From Bifidobacterium minimum (GTDB taxonomy: Bacteria; Actinomycetota; Actinomycetes; Actinomycetales; Bifidobacteriaceae): 64,000 bases of DNA. The notes below the pieces were generated by a model. The model ran no database searches and was not told the origin of the DNA. It saw only the letters and a list, made by a program, of their open reading frames with translations. Shown here piece after piece: positions 8,649-17,812 of this stretch. The stretch's first letter is position 1; each line of letters begins with the position of its first letter. The DNA is taken from positions 1-64,000 of the forward strand of contig NZ_JGZD01000007.1 of NCBI RefSeq assembly GCF_000741645.1, written 5' to 3'. A program made the translations under genes and the position numbers.

Positions 8649-8674
8649 TATCCCGGGATCCCCGGATCGAAGCG

Positions 8675-9355
8675 TCAGCTTCGCAGACGCGCGATGAGCA
8701 TTCCGGTTCCGATGGGCGCCAGAGTGCAGTCGAAGCGCTCGTCCGCACGGATGGCCTTGATCAGACCGCGCGTCTCGTCCGTCCTTGCGTCATGGTCGTC
8801 CGGATCGGGGATGCCGTGCTCGCCTCCGCTGTCGGCCATCGACATCGCGTCCGTGAGAACGATCACGCCTCCGGTCCTGAGGAGACGCGGCGCCTGATCG
8901 ACGCTGCGTGAATAGTTCGATATGTCCCCACCGACGACGATGAGATCGTAGTCACCCGCGTTAAGGCGGGGGAGGAACACGCCAACCGGGGACTTCACCG
9001 CCCGAAGCGTGGTCTCGGTGGAGTCCTCGATTCCGGCGATCATCGCACGGATGGCGTTGATGCCCGCGTCCGAGGAGTCCACTGCGGTGAGCTGCCCGGT
9101 TCCATCAAGCCCATTGACAAGACGCATGATGTCCGCGACCGCGCCCGTCCCCACCGTGATCACCGACCTCGCGTGGAGCAGTCGGACGAGGAACTCCAGG
9201 AACTCCCCCTGCGCGACGCTGCCCTGACGAAGCCCGTGGGCGTTCGCGGCGGCCCTGATCTGCGACACGTCCTGCGGCTCGTGGGCTCGCGCGTCCTCCT
9301 CGACCGATGACCACATGAGGTCGATGTTGGCGTAGATGCTCGTGTTCTTCTCCAT
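8675..9355 (-). CDS. O-methyltransferase family, SAM-dependent
   Basis: Class I methyltransferase resembling the catechol-O-methyltransferase-like group found next to sigE in actinobacteria. The N-terminal helix region (RAAANAHGLRQGSVAQGEFLEFL) is typical. ITVGTGAVADIMRLVNGLDGTGQLTAVDSS is the SAM-binding strand-loop and acidic residue, and DLIVVGGD and GGVIVLTDAM follow. The glycine loop reads VGTGAV rather than the usual EIGTGxG, so binding strength is uncertain. Converges with the LOG gene, 26 bp apart, and shares its strand with the downstream-lying sdh genes. Methyl acceptor unknown. Confidence 0.82.
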   Translation of the reverse strand: MEKNTSIYANIDLMWSSVEEDARAHEPQDVSQIRAAANAHGLRQGSVAQGEFLEFLVRLLHARSVITVGTGAVADIMRLVNGLDGTGQLTAVDSSDAGINAIRAMIAGIEDSTETTLRAVKSPVGVFLPRLNAGDYDLIVVGGDISNYSRSVDQAPRLLRTGGVIVLTDAMSMADSGGEHGIPDPDDHDARTDETRGLIKAIRADERFDCTLAPIGTGMLIARLRS

Positions 9356-9365
9356 GGGTCCAACC

Positions 9366-10469
9366 CTAGCCTTCCCGAACCTTGGCGATGAGCTGCCACA
9401 TCTCCTCGCCGACGTCTATCCCCTGCGGGCACTGGCGCGAACACGCTCTGACCGACTGGCATGAGGATATGCCGTCGTCGGTGTCGACGTCACGCTCGCG
9501 CTGCTCGGTGGCGTCGTCACGGGAGTCGTTGATGAACCGCGATGCCCAGATCAACGCGGCCGGTCCCATGAAGGCCTCGCCGCCGGCGTACACGGGGCAG
9601 CTTCCCTCGCACACGCCACATGCGATGCAGGTGGTCAGCACCTCGTAGGCGGACAGTTCCTGAGGGGTCTGTCGGTATTCCGATTCCACGCCGTCGGGGG
9701 ATCCTGGATCCGATGCGGCCGTGTTGTGGATCAGATAGGGTTTGAGCCGTCTGATCTGGTCCAGCATCGGGTCGATGTCGACCACCAGGTCGCGGATGAC
9801 GGGGAACCCCGGCAGCGCCGACAGTTCGATAACCGGCGGATCGTCCCGATCCGTCGGCGCGGATGCGTCTTCAACGCCGGGCTGGGGCTGCTCCGGGGCG
9901 GATCCCGTGCGGCGGAACCCGTCGGCGTTCGTCGTACGGGCCGAGTCATGGCTGGTCCATTGCGAGACCGTGGCCGAGCACAGGAGGGTGGGCGTCCCGT
10001 TCACGCATGCCGCGTCGGATCCGCACATCCCGTGTCCGCAGGAGTAGCGGAACGCCAGCGTCGGATCCTGGGTGCGTTTGATGGCAAGAAGACAGTCGAG
10101 AAGAGTGTCCTCGGGGCGTGCGGTGAGGGTGTAGTCCTGCGTCCATTGCCGTCCGCGCTGCCGTGCCCGGGGACGGGCCGGAGCGGCGCCGGATGTGCCG
10201 AAGGGGCTTGCGGACCGTCCGAAGGGGCTGGGCCGGCGTCCGCGGTCACGTTCCGGTCGGGGCGTGAATCGCGCCACGCGCAGGACCACGGTGAGGTCCG
10301 CGGTTCCGTCGCGCTCACCGGTGGCGGTCGCTGATGACGCCGATCCCGCGGATGCGGACGTCGACGGGTGTTCGGCGGATATCGTCGTCTCGGTGGTGAT
10401 CGGGGTCGTCTCAGACCGCCCCGCGCGCAAGGGGTCGGTGTCGTTCATATTGTGCTCGGTCGTATCCAT
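9366..10469 (-). CDS. sdhB: Succinate dehydrogenase/fumarate reductase iron-sulfur subunit
   Basis: Electron-transfer subunit between the flavoprotein and quinone. The plant-type [2Fe-2S] domain shows YSCGHGMCGSDAACVNG then LLC, with Asp at the third ligand position as in several SdhB proteins. The C-terminal ferredoxin-like domain has CIACGVCEGSCPVY for [4Fe-4S] and CQSVRACSRQCPQGIDV, which completes the [3Fe-4S] and [4Fe-4S] sets. At 367 residues it is about 100 longer than usual, from an N-terminal Thr/Ala/Arg-rich extension and an inserted linker before the second domain. Start chosen at 10469, which has AAGGAG upstream and lies 16 nt after the flavoprotein stop. No membrane-anchor gene is adjacent. 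Confidence 0.92.
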   Translation of the reverse strand: MDTTEHNMNDTDPLRAGRSETTPITTETTISAEHPSTSASAGSASSATATGERDGTADLTVVLRVARFTPRPERDRGRRPSPFGRSASPFGTSGAAPARPRARQRGRQWTQDYTLTARPEDTLLDCLLAIKRTQDPTLAFRYSCGHGMCGSDAACVNGTPTLLCSATVSQWTSHDSARTTNADGFRRTGSAPEQPQPGVEDASAPTDRDDPPVIELSALPGFPVIRDLVVDIDPMLDQIRRLKPYLIHNTAASDPGSPDGVESEYRQTPQELSAYEVLTTCIACGVCEGSCPVYAGGEAFMGPAALIWASRFINDSRDDATEQRERDVDTDDGISSCQSVRACSRQCPQGIDVGEEMWQLIAKVREG

Positions 10470-10485
10470 ATGGCGATTCCGCTCC

Positions 10486-12408
10486 TTAGTAGTCCCGTGG
10501 CCGGGGCGGCATGTCGACGATGTGCACGGGCTGCCAGCTCGTCGCGTCATGGACGTCCGTCATTGCATGGGCCAGATAATGGTCGTCGTCCCGTCGGGGA
10601 AAGTCCCGGCGGAAAAGCGATCCTCTCGATTCGTGGCGGGCGGCTGTGGCATCCAGCATGGCGACGGCGAGCGTCAGAAGATTGCGAACCTCCCATATCG
10701 CGGTGATCTCCTGGTTGAACGCGGTGGTGGCGGTGTGCGCATGCAGGCCACGCGCGCGGGGGACGAGACCGTCGATGATGGCATGCCGGGCCTCGTCTAT
10801 TCCCGCCGCGTCGCAGCTCACCGCGATGGCCCTGTCCATGATGACGCCCAAATCTCCAAGAAGCCTATAGGCATTGTCCGTGTCGTCCGTAGATTCCGTG
10901 TCGTCCGTAGCGTCGGGGTGGTCGGCGTATCCGGTGAGCATGGCTGTGATTTCAGCCGTGCGTCGCGCACAGCGCCTGTGGACGGGGTCGTCGTTGACGA
11001 TCTCCTTGTCGTCGCCGGAGATTGAGGGGGACCGGAGGTCGTTGTCGTGATCCCGCGTGAGGTTCCGCTCGTAATCCTCCTCAAGATCATGGGCGATGCT
11101 CTCGCCCGCCCGCGTGCCGAAAAGGCAGGCGTCCAGAAGGGAGTTCCCGCCCAGACGGTTGGCTCCGTGAACGCTGACGCATGAGCATTCGCCGGCCGCG
11201 AAGAGGCCCTTGACGACGTTCCGCTCGGCGTTCTCCCAGCGATAGACGCGGCCTTCGGTGGTGATGGGGATTCCCCCCATCGTGTAGTGGGCCGTGGGCT
11301 TGACGGGGATCCAGTCGCGGGTGGGATCGAGACGTGCGTAACGGCGGATGGTGTCGAGGACCTGCGGAAGCGCCGTCCTCATTCGTTGCGCATCGATCGC
11401 GGTCATGTCCAGCCAGACGCAGTCGCGGGGGCCCTGCGGATCCTTGGGATCGGGAACTCCGCGTCCCGCGTCGACCTCGGACCGTATCGAACGGCTGACG
11501 ATGTCCCGTGCGGCGAGATCGCCCTGCTTCGGGGCATAGCGCGACATGAAGGCCTCCCCTCGGGAGTTCCGCAGAACCCCGCCCTCGCCGCGCGCCGCCT
11601 CGGACAGAAGGATGCCGGTATGCGCCAGACCGGTGGGGTGGAATTGCATGAACTCGATGTCCTCGAGCTGCAGCCCTGCATTGAGGGACAGCGCCATGCC
11701 GTCGCCGGTGAGATCCCAGGAGTTCGATGTCGTGTGGAACAGCCGTCCCGCGCCGCCCGTGGCGAGAAGAAGATTGCCGGTGAGTATCGGATGGACGGTT
11801 CCGGACGCCTCATCGAAGGCAACAAGACCTTCGACCGTGGATCTGTCATCGGAGAGGACGATGTCGGTGACGTACCATTCCTCGGCGAAATCGACGCCTT
11901 GGGCCACGCACTGCTGCCAGAGCGAATGGAGGATCTGATGCCCGATCCTGTCGGCGGCGTAGGCGGCGCGTTTCACGGGAGCTTCGCCGAAATCGCGAGT
12001 GTGCCCTCCGAATCGCCGTTGTGCGATAAGCCCCTCCGCCGTTCTGGAGAACGCCACGCCGTCATGTTCCAATCCGATGACGGTGTCCCGCGCGTTCTTG
12101 GCCAGAATGGCGATCGCGTCCTGATCCCCCAGCCAGTCTCCGCCTTTGATGGTGTCGTAATAGTGCCAGGACCAGTCGTCGTGGTCCTCGTTCCCCAGGC
12201 TTGCAGCGATTCCCCCCTCCGCGGATCCGGTGTGGGATCTCAGGGGTTGGAGCTTGGACACCACCAGTATCGAGGGTTTGCGCCCGTCATGTTCCGCCAT
12301 GTGATCCATTGCGGGGGATCGCAGAAGTCCCAGCGCCGCCGAGAGTCCCGCGGCCCCGGCTCCCACTATCACTGCGTCGTAGTGATCGTCCAATTCCTTC
12401 GAGCTCAT
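10486..12408 (-). CDS. sdhA: Succinate dehydrogenase/fumarate reductase flavoprotein subunit
   Basis: FAD-containing subunit that interconverts succinate and fumarate. FAD binding at [17 protein letters not shown]; the flavin His region [16 protein letters not shown]; then [12 protein letters not shown] and [15 protein letters not shown]. The active-site block is [22 protein letters not shown]-terminal FAD contacts are [18 protein letters not shown]. The length (640) and the R-rich helical C-domain fit SdhA/FrdA better than L-aspartate oxidase. The start at 12408 sits directly before the FAD domain; an upstream in-frame extension of 41 codons is Pro/His-rich and unlikely. The iron-sulfur gene follows 16 nt downstream. 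In a fermentative actinobacterium fumarate reduction is the likelier direction (inference). Confidence 0.93.
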   Translation of the reverse strand: MSSKELDDHYDAVIVGAGAAGLSAALGLLRSPAMDHMAEHDGRKPSILVVSKLQPLRSHTGSAEGGIAASLGNEDHDDWSWHYYDTIKGGDWLGDQDAIAILAKNARDTVIGLEHDGVAFSRTAEGLIAQRRFGGHTRDFGEAPVKRAAYAADRIGHQILHSLWQQCVAQGVDFAEEWYVTDIVLSDDRSTVEGLVAFDEASGTVHPILTGNLLLATGGAGRLFHTTSNSWDLTGDGMALSLNAGLQLEDIEFMQFHPTGLAHTGILLSEAARGEGGVLRNSRGEAFMSRYAPKQGDLAARDIVSRSIRSEVDAGRGVPDPKDPQGPRDCVWLDMTAIDAQRMRTALPQVLDTIRRYARLDPTRDWIPVKPTAHYTMGGIPITTEGRVYRWENAERNVVKGLFAAGECSCVSVHGANRLGGNSLLDACLFGTRAGESIAHDLEEDYERNLTRDHDNDLRSPSISGDDKEIVNDDPVHRRCARRTAEITAMLTGYADHPDATDDTESTDDTDNAYRLLGDLGVIMDRAIAVSCDAAGIDEARHAIIDGLVPRARGLHAHTATTAFNQEITAIWEVRNLLTLAVAMLDATAARHESRGSLFRRDFPRRDDDHYLAHAMTDVHDATSWQPVHIVDMPPRPRDY

Positions 12409-12548
12409 ACCGTCAATAATCCCACATGGGCGGACGTGCGGCATGGCTGGACGTGTGACGGGATCGGACGTGTGACGGGATCGGGCATGTGACGGGATCG
12501 GGCACGCGATGCAGGGGCGATGGACGATCACGCGGCATACTGGTGGTC

Positions 12549-12944
12549 ATGAGTGATGAGTCCTTCGCCGAGGCAGTTTTCGATGTGGTCCGTCATATTC
12601 CGCGTGGCTTTGTGGCGACGTATGGTCAGGTGGCCGAATTGGCCGGACGTCCGCGTGCCGCCCGTGCCGTCGGGCGCATCCTTCACGGCAATCCTGAGCC
12701 GGGCGTCATACCGTGCCATAGGGTCGTTTTCCATGATGGTTCGCTGGCGCCCGGGTTCGCCTTCGGAGGCCCGGCTCGCCAGTATTCGCTTCTGTGCGCC
12801 GAGGGCGTGACGTTCCGCCCGCATCCGTCTGTGGATGTATCCCGTGGACATCCCGATGGCGGCGGCATCAATGGCGCTCCCGACGTTCGCGGCGGCGGGA
12901 TTCCGGATCGCGTCGATCTGACCGCGAGCCAGTGGAGGCGGTGA
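12549..12944 (+). CDS. MGMT-family protein (alkyltransferase-like, COG3695)
   Basis: Single-domain homologue of the C-terminal half of O6-methylguanine-DNA methyltransferase. Visible are VATYGQVAELAGRPRAARAVGRILHGNP, which covers the DNA-recognition helix and Arg finger, and the active-site block IPCHRVV with Cys56. The acceptor Cys is therefore present, unlike Atl proteins that carry Trp there. The family N-terminal domain is missing, as usual for this short form (131 aa). The last ~35 residues are Gly/Asp/Arg-rich. Its 3' end overlaps the 3' end of dprA on the other strand by 77 bp, so the two genes converge. Role: repair or sensing of alkylated guanine. Confidence 0.9.
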   Translation: MSDESFAEAVFDVVRHIPRGFVATYGQVAELAGRPRAARAVGRILHGNPEPGVIPCHRVVFHDGSLAPGFAFGGPARQYSLLCAEGVTFRPHPSVDVSRGHPDGGGINGAPDVRGGGIPDRVDLTASQWRR

Positions 12945-14373
12945 CGACGCCGGAATGGAACGTCACCATCCCCATCGCCTCCAGTCCGCCGATGACGGAA
13001 AGCAGCCGCCCCGTGTCGAGCGTCGTCCCCGAATTCCGGCGCAGGTGATGGCGTATCACGTCGACGCTGGCGGGGACATGGTCATGCGCGCATCCTGCAA
13101 TCGCCTCCAATACCAGCATGGCATGGTCGTTCAGCCGTCGTTCCGGTGGGACGGTGGTCCCGGCGTCTTCCGATGCCGGTCCCGTTTTGGACGCGGCCAG
13201 GCGCGATGGCGTTGTCGGGTCGTGGCATTCGCCGCGCATATCCGGTCCGTTATGGCGGTCAGGGGCGTTATAGATGCTATGGACGGCGTGAGTGCCATGG
13301 ACGTCGCGGACGAGCTCGTCGAGTTCCCTCGTCGAATGAAGAAGGATGGCCTGTCCGTTACGGATGAGCTGATGGCAACCCCCGTTTCTCGGGGAGTCTA
13401 TCCGGCCCGGGACCGCATAGACGGGGCGCCCCAGCTCATTTCCCCATCCCGCGGTGTTGAGCGCTCCCGAACGTATCCGCGCCTGTGCGACCACGATGCT
13501 GGAGGAGAGGGCGGCGATGAGTCGGTTGCGTAGAAGGAACCGTCGGGCGACGGGTATCGTGCCCGGGGCGAGTTCGCTGATGAGGGCCCCATGCGCGTCG
13601 ATGATCCGTCGGAACAGCGAGGTGTTGCATTGCGGACCCGCGTGGTCAAGACCTCCGGCGAATATCGCCACGGTACGCCCGGGAGAAGGCTGCGTCGCGT
13701 CGTCCGAGCGCGCTCTGATCGATCCCCAGTGGGCGGCGGCGTCGGTTCCCATCGCTCCACCGGATATGACGACATGGCCATCGGAAGCCAGAGTCTGCGC
13801 GATGGTCGTCGCGGTGGTTCTTCCGTAGTCGTCGCACCCACGGGAGCCGACCAGCGCGACGGGGTTCGCGCATGCCGTCAGACACGTCGGGTCACCCTGA
13901 CCCCAGAGGCACAGCGGCGTGGCCCAGTCCCTGCGCCGTGAAAGGTCGTTCATCTGCGTCGGCCACAGAGGGTGTTTCGCGGTGATGATCCACTGCGTCC
14001 CATTGTGGGTGAGAAGCCGGCGCAATCCGTCGGGATCGTCCCGTGGAAGACCCCGCATGCGATCGCTCCAGCGGGCGAGGGAACGGTGGAACGAGCGGAA
14101 TCCCGCGTCCGTCGGTTCCGCACCCCAGGACGTGACGCCGTGGGCGAACGCCTCGTCCAGACGCGTCAGGACGCGTGAGTCCTTCGAGGGCATGCGTCCA
14201 TGGTCATGAATGATCCAGAGGTCCTCCACGACGGCGGATGCGTCCGATGCTCCGCCCAGAAGCGCCTGCATCAGCGCGTCGGGACCATCCGCGCACCATG
14301 CCAGAGTGGCGATGCCCAGGGTCTCCTCGTCCGGATCGTCGACGGCCGCGCGCGTCGTTGCGGTGGTGCTCAT
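12868..14373 (-). CDS. dprA: DNA-processing protein DprA
   Basis: Loads RecA onto incoming single-stranded DNA in natural transformation. The Rossmann-like DprA core begins at VALVGSRGCDDYGR, then HVVISGGAMGTDAAAHWG, VAIFAGGLDHAGPQCNTSLFRRI, ALISELAPGTIPVARRFLLRNRLIAALSSSIVVAQA, SGALNTAGWGNELGRPVYAVPGRIDSPRNGGCHQLI. These match the family closely. A C-terminal winged-helix region (about 430-490) is present. Length 501 is on the long side. Last gene of the minus-strand set yraN-yifB-dprA, the usual actinobacterial order; 82 bp separate it from yifB. The 3' end overlaps the MGMT gene on the opposite strand. Confidence 0.95.
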   Translation of the reverse strand: MSTTATTRAAVDDPDEETLGIATLAWCADGPDALMQALLGGASDASAVVEDLWIIHDHGRMPSKDSRVLTRLDEAFAHGVTSWGAEPTDAGFRSFHRSLARWSDRMRGLPRDDPDGLRRLLTHNGTQWIITAKHPLWPTQMNDLSRRRDWATPLCLWGQGDPTCLTACANPVALVGSRGCDDYGRTTATTIAQTLASDGHVVISGGAMGTDAAAHWGSIRARSDDATQPSPGRTVAIFAGGLDHAGPQCNTSLFRRIIDAHGALISELAPGTIPVARRFLLRNRLIAALSSSIVVAQARIRSGALNTAGWGNELGRPVYAVPGRIDSPRNGGCHQLIRNGQAILLHSTRELDELVRDVHGTHAVHSIYNAPDRHNGPDMRGECHDPTTPSRLAASKTGPASEDAGTTVPPERRLNDHAMLVLEAIAGCAHDHVPASVDVIRHHLRRNSGTTLDTGRLLSVIGGLEAMGMVTFHSGVVTASTGSRSDRRDPESRRRERRERH

Positions 14374-14455
14374 GTTTCCGCTGTGCTCCCTTCATCTACC
14401 GTGTTATTCACCTCAGCGTGCCGTTCAGCGTGCCGTTCACCACATGCGCCGCGGT

Positions 14456-15991
14456 TCACCGTGTTCTTGTGCGCAGCATCAAACCCTGCAGGACGTCGTC
14501 GTCATTGGGAGAGTCTCGCCCCTCGAGGTCGGCCAGTGTCCATGCCACCCTGAGGGCGCGGTCGGCGCCCCGGAGACTCAGCCTCTGGTCCTGCACGGCC
14601 TGGGCCACCGGCCGTCGCGCCTTCGCGGGAGTGTGCTCGCGCAGCCATCCTCCTGATGCCTGGGCATTGCGGTCCCAGCCCCAGGCGCGGAACCGCCGCG
14701 AGGCCGCGTCCCGGGCCATGATCACCTTCTCGCGCATATGGGCGCTTGCCGTTCGGGCATCGTCCTCATCAGGGGAGAGCCGTCTTGCGGGGCCCATGTC
14801 GAGTTGGATGTCGATGCGGTCCAGAAGAGGGCCGGACAATCTGGCGAAATAGCGGACCCGATCGCGTTCGCGGCACACGCACCGCTCACCGGTCCCGTAG
14901 TCGTATCCGCAGGGGCAGGGGTTGGCGGCCATCACCAGTTGGAAGCGTGCGGGATATCGCGTGAGCGCTTTGGCGCGCGACAGGCTGACCGAACCTGATT
15001 CCAGCGGTTCCCGCAGCGTTTGAAGCGCCCGTGGTGAGAACTCGGGGGCCTCGTCCATGAACAGCACGCCATGGTGCGCGCGCGTCACGGACCCGGGTTT
15101 GGCGGTTCCCGACCCGCCGCCGATGAGGGCCGCCGTGGATGCCGTGTGGTGCGGCGCCTCGAATGGAGGAACGTCGCTGACTCCATGGTCCGACAACGTC
15201 CCGCAGATCGATCGTATGGAGGCGACCTCCAGTTGCTGGTCGGCGTTCAGAGGAGCCATAATCGAGGGCAGCCGGGATGCGAGCATGGTCTTCCCGGCTC
15301 CTGGAGGACCGGTCATGAGCAGATGGTGGCCTCCGGCGGCCGCGACCATCAACGCGTGCTTCGCATGGCTCTGACCGAGGACCTCGTTCATGTCGCCAGG
15401 CCTCGTCCCCTCCGCAACGGCCTCGGTGGAGTGCCGGTGCCCGATGGAGGACATGGCCGGTCGCGGATGGCGTTTCGCTCGTCCGCCCATAAGGTCGATC
15501 AGTTCGCTGACATGGGAGACCGTGGTCGTTTCGAGACCGGGGACGAGGCGGGACTCGGACACGTTGTCTTCGGGAATGACGACATGCGTGATGCCCTGTC
15601 CCCGCGCATGCAGCAGCATGGGCAGCAGACCGGTGATGGGCAGCACCGAGCCGTCGAGATTGACCTCTCCGAGAACGACCGTCCGTGCCAGCCGGTCATG
15701 TCCGATCTCACCCGACGCGCTCAGGACGCTTGCCGCGATGGCAAGGTCATGCGAGGATCCCCGTTTGGGGAGTGAGGCGGGTGAAAGGTTCACTGTCACC
15801 CGCGTCTGGGGCCAAGAGAATCCGGTCGCCTGACACGCGGATCTGACCCGTTCCCTGGCCTCGCTGAGCGAGGCGTCGGGAAGTCCGATAATCGAGAAGT
15901 AGGGAAGCCCGGGGGAGACGAAGGACTGTATGTCGATAATGAAGGCCTTGAGTCCCAGAAGGCCTACGGACAGGGCGTTGCCTATGGCCAT
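14456..15991 (-). CDS. YifB/ComM-type Mg-chelatase-like AAA+ ATPase
   Basis: ComM is a hexameric helicase that promotes branch migration during integration of transforming DNA. The N-terminal ChlI-like domain starts MAIGNALSVGLLGLKAFIIDIQ and runs through FSIIGLPDASLSEARERV. The AAA+ domain has Walker A GPPGAGKTMLASRL and Walker B FMDEAPEF. A Cys cluster (NPCPCGYDYGTGERCVC) lies in the middle of the C-terminal part, as in the family. The start at 15991 shares bases with the yraN stop (TGATG), indicating translational coupling. Length 511 is normal. An upstream in-frame extension through yraN was rejected. Confidence 0.95.
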   Translation of the reverse strand: MAIGNALSVGLLGLKAFIIDIQSFVSPGLPYFSIIGLPDASLSEARERVRSACQATGFSWPQTRVTVNLSPASLPKRGSSHDLAIAASVLSASGEIGHDRLARTVVLGEVNLDGSVLPITGLLPMLLHARGQGITHVVIPEDNVSESRLVPGLETTTVSHVSELIDLMGGRAKRHPRPAMSSIGHRHSTEAVAEGTRPGDMNEVLGQSHAKHALMVAAAGGHHLLMTGPPGAGKTMLASRLPSIMAPLNADQQLEVASIRSICGTLSDHGVSDVPPFEAPHHTASTAALIGGGSGTAKPGSVTRAHHGVLFMDEAPEFSPRALQTLREPLESGSVSLSRAKALTRYPARFQLVMAANPCPCGYDYGTGERCVCRERDRVRYFARLSGPLLDRIDIQLDMGPARRLSPDEDDARTASAHMREKVIMARDAASRRFRAWGWDRNAQASGGWLREHTPAKARRPVAQAVQDQRLSLRGADRALRVAWTLADLEGRDSPNDDDVLQGLMLRTRTR

Positions 15992-16497
15992 CAGAACGCC
16001 CCCCGCAGAAGCGTCGCGCGGGGGAGCCCACCGCTCACCGTGATGGACATGACGTCGAACCGGATCCCATGGTGATGCGTTCGACCGAGTCGCCCCTCCG
16101 CCAGCCATTCGCATGACGCCAGACGCAGATGCCGTTGCTTTCGTGGCGTGACCGCCTCCGCGGGAGTGCCGAAGCGGGTGGAGCGTCGTGTTTTGACCTC
16201 GACGAAAACCAGATACCCGTCGTCGTCGAGGGCGATGATATCCAGTTCGCCGTGGCGGGATCTCCAGTTACGCTCGATCACCCGCCATCCACGGTCGACG
16301 AGCAGATCGCAGGCCAGACTCTCCCCAAGAATCCCCAGATCGCGCCTTCCGAGGCGGGGATCGGCGAAACCCGTTCCGGGGCTTGTGGATGCGCCCGCAC
16401 CGTCAGCGGGGGCGTCGGCTCCCGGACGGTTTGGATCACGTCGTATGGCCGCCCGGAAGCCGTCGGATGATTCGGATGATTCGGATGAGAAAGACAT
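15991..16497 (-). CDS. YraN family (UPF0102) nuclease-like protein
   Basis: Small PD-(D/E)XK-fold protein of unknown role, common beside yifB and dprA. Core motifs: RDLGILGESLACDLLVDRGWRVIERNWRSRHGELDIIALDDDGYLVFVEVKTR, where GELD and VEVK supply the nuclease-like acidic and Lys positions. About 45 residues at the N-terminus (Ser/Pro/Ala-rich) are extra compared with the usual ~120-residue family. If real, the start has only a weak GGGGAT site, so a shorter start is possible. Overlaps yifB by one base at the TGATG junction. Confidence 0.9.
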   Translation of the reverse strand: MSFSSESSESSDGFRAAIRRDPNRPGADAPADGAGASTSPGTGFADPRLGRRDLGILGESLACDLLVDRGWRVIERNWRSRHGELDIIALDDDGYLVFVEVKTRRSTRFGTPAEAVTPRKQRHLRLASCEWLAEGRLGRTHHHGIRFDVMSITVSGGLPRATLLRGAF

Positions 16498-16563
16498 ATC
16501 CCCACCACACCACGATCGGATGCTCGTGACGAGGTGGGGAGGGAATGTGGTCGAACGCCCGTG

Positions 16564-17439
16564 TCACCGCACCAATGAGGTCAGATCGGCGAGATCAAGC
16601 TCGAAGTTGACTCCGCGCTCCTCGAAGTTGGGCTGATTGCGGGTGTGCTCCATCGCGTGGCGCACGAACTCGCCCGCGATGCGCGCGGATTCGGCCAGAC
16701 CGCGTCCGGCGAGCACGGCGCCGCACAACGCCGAGGCGAAGGCGTCCCCGGTGCCGTGGATCATATAGGGCAGCTTCACATGGCTGAGCTCGACCTTCCC
16801 CGCGCCGCCGGATTGGGTGGTGGCGACGTAGTTGCGCAGCGTCCCGTCGTCGCGGTCGATGCCTTTGAGGACAACGCTCATGGCTCCCAGGGCCAGCAGA
16901 GAGTCGAGGATCTCCGTCACCGTCGCGTCGTCGATGTTCTGTCCGGGATAGTCGCGTTTGGTGAGGATGCTCGCCTCCGTGAGATTGGGCATCAGCACGT
17001 CGGCGCCATCCGTGAGCGCGGCCATGGCATCGCAGAGTTCCGTCGTGTATGTGGGGTACATGGCTCCGCCGTCGCCCATGACCGGATCCACCAGACGCAG
17101 GGCGTGGGGGTATTCGCGGTACAGACGCTGGATGATCGCGACCTGATCGGCCGAGCCGAGGAATCCGCTGTAGACGCCGTCAAGATCGACGTTCTCCTTC
17201 TGCCACGCGTCGAGATAGCCGGAGAGGATGTCCGTGGTGTCGTGGAAGGTGAACACCTTGTATTTCGTATGAGCGGAGAACAGTGCGGTGGGGACGGGGC
17301 ACACGTCGCATCCCGCCGCCGAGAGGATCGGGATGGCTGCGGTCAGTGAGCATTTGCCGTATCCGCACATGTCGTGCACCGCGGCCACTCGGGGTATGTA
17401 CTGCGGATCTCGCTGGTAAAGAGCTGCATCGCTGGACAT
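16564..17439 (-). CDS. pdxY: Pyridoxamine/pyridoxal kinase
   Basis: PfkB/ribokinase-superfamily kinase that phosphorylates pyridoxal or pyridoxamine for PLP salvage. Marks: VHDMCGYGKCSLTAAIPILSAAG at the N-terminus, LFSAHTKYKVFTFHDTT, VDPVMGDGGAMYPTY, PNLTEASILT, and the anion-hole/catalytic-base motif GTGDAFASALCGAVL. Length 291 is normal. I chose the start at 17439, preceded by AAAGGAT; 19 further upstream in-frame codons lack support. It is followed by the yraN gene 66 bp downstream on the same strand. PLP supply fits the many PLP enzymes in this window. Confidence 0.93.
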   Translation of the reverse strand: MSSDAALYQRDPQYIPRVAAVHDMCGYGKCSLTAAIPILSAAGCDVCPVPTALFSAHTKYKVFTFHDTTDILSGYLDAWQKENVDLDGVYSGFLGSADQVAIIQRLYREYPHALRLVDPVMGDGGAMYPTYTTELCDAMAALTDGADVLMPNLTEASILTKRDYPGQNIDDATVTEILDSLLALGAMSVVLKGIDRDDGTLRNYVATTQSGGAGKVELSHVKLPYMIHGTGDAFASALCGAVLAGRGLAESARIAGEFVRHAMEHTRNQPNFEERGVNFELDLADLTSLVR

Positions 17440-17812
17440 GGCTGTTGTGACATCCTTTCGACGGGATTGCGCCAGGGAACGTGATGGGAAGCGCACGACG
17501 CGCAGGATTCGCGTCCCGTGATGGCGGTCGGAGACTGTGGAACGATACCGACTCTAATACGTCGCTGTGTCAAAGGTGCATCGGACGGCTCTGCGTGGAC
17601 GACCATGATCGTGAACCGGCCCACATGGCGGAACACCCGTTTCCATGGCGATGAGAGCGGGCTATAGATAACCCCGATAACATGACGGTGGCATCATGGG
17701 ACGATTGCCGCTACTGTCTCAATCAGCACCACGGATTGCGGCGGTTGGATGGGCGGCGATCATGGAGGCCAAGGCGCCCAGGAGGCGTCACATGAACCCA
17801 GAAGGAGACATC
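17440..17812. other. 373-bp divergent intergenic region, pdxY/metY
   Basis: Non-coding region between divergently transcribed pdxY and metY. It must hold both promoters. I see GATAAC twice (near 17668 and 17678) in an AT-richer stretch, but no sure -35/-10 pair. No known methionine riboswitch (SAM-I, SAM-II, SAM-IV) fold is obvious. In-frame codons upstream of metY (from 17696) read as non-coding. Confidence 0.35.

Noticed and set aside
8649-8674. Terminator between the LOG gene and the O-methyltransferase gene
   Set aside because: Only a short dyad (TCCCGGGATCCCCGGA) with no T-tract; too weak to call.
10486-12408. L-aspartate oxidase instead of SdhA
   Set aside because: Length, [12 protein letters not shown], and the adjacent iron-sulfur subunit fit SdhA/FrdA; no nadA or nadC is near.
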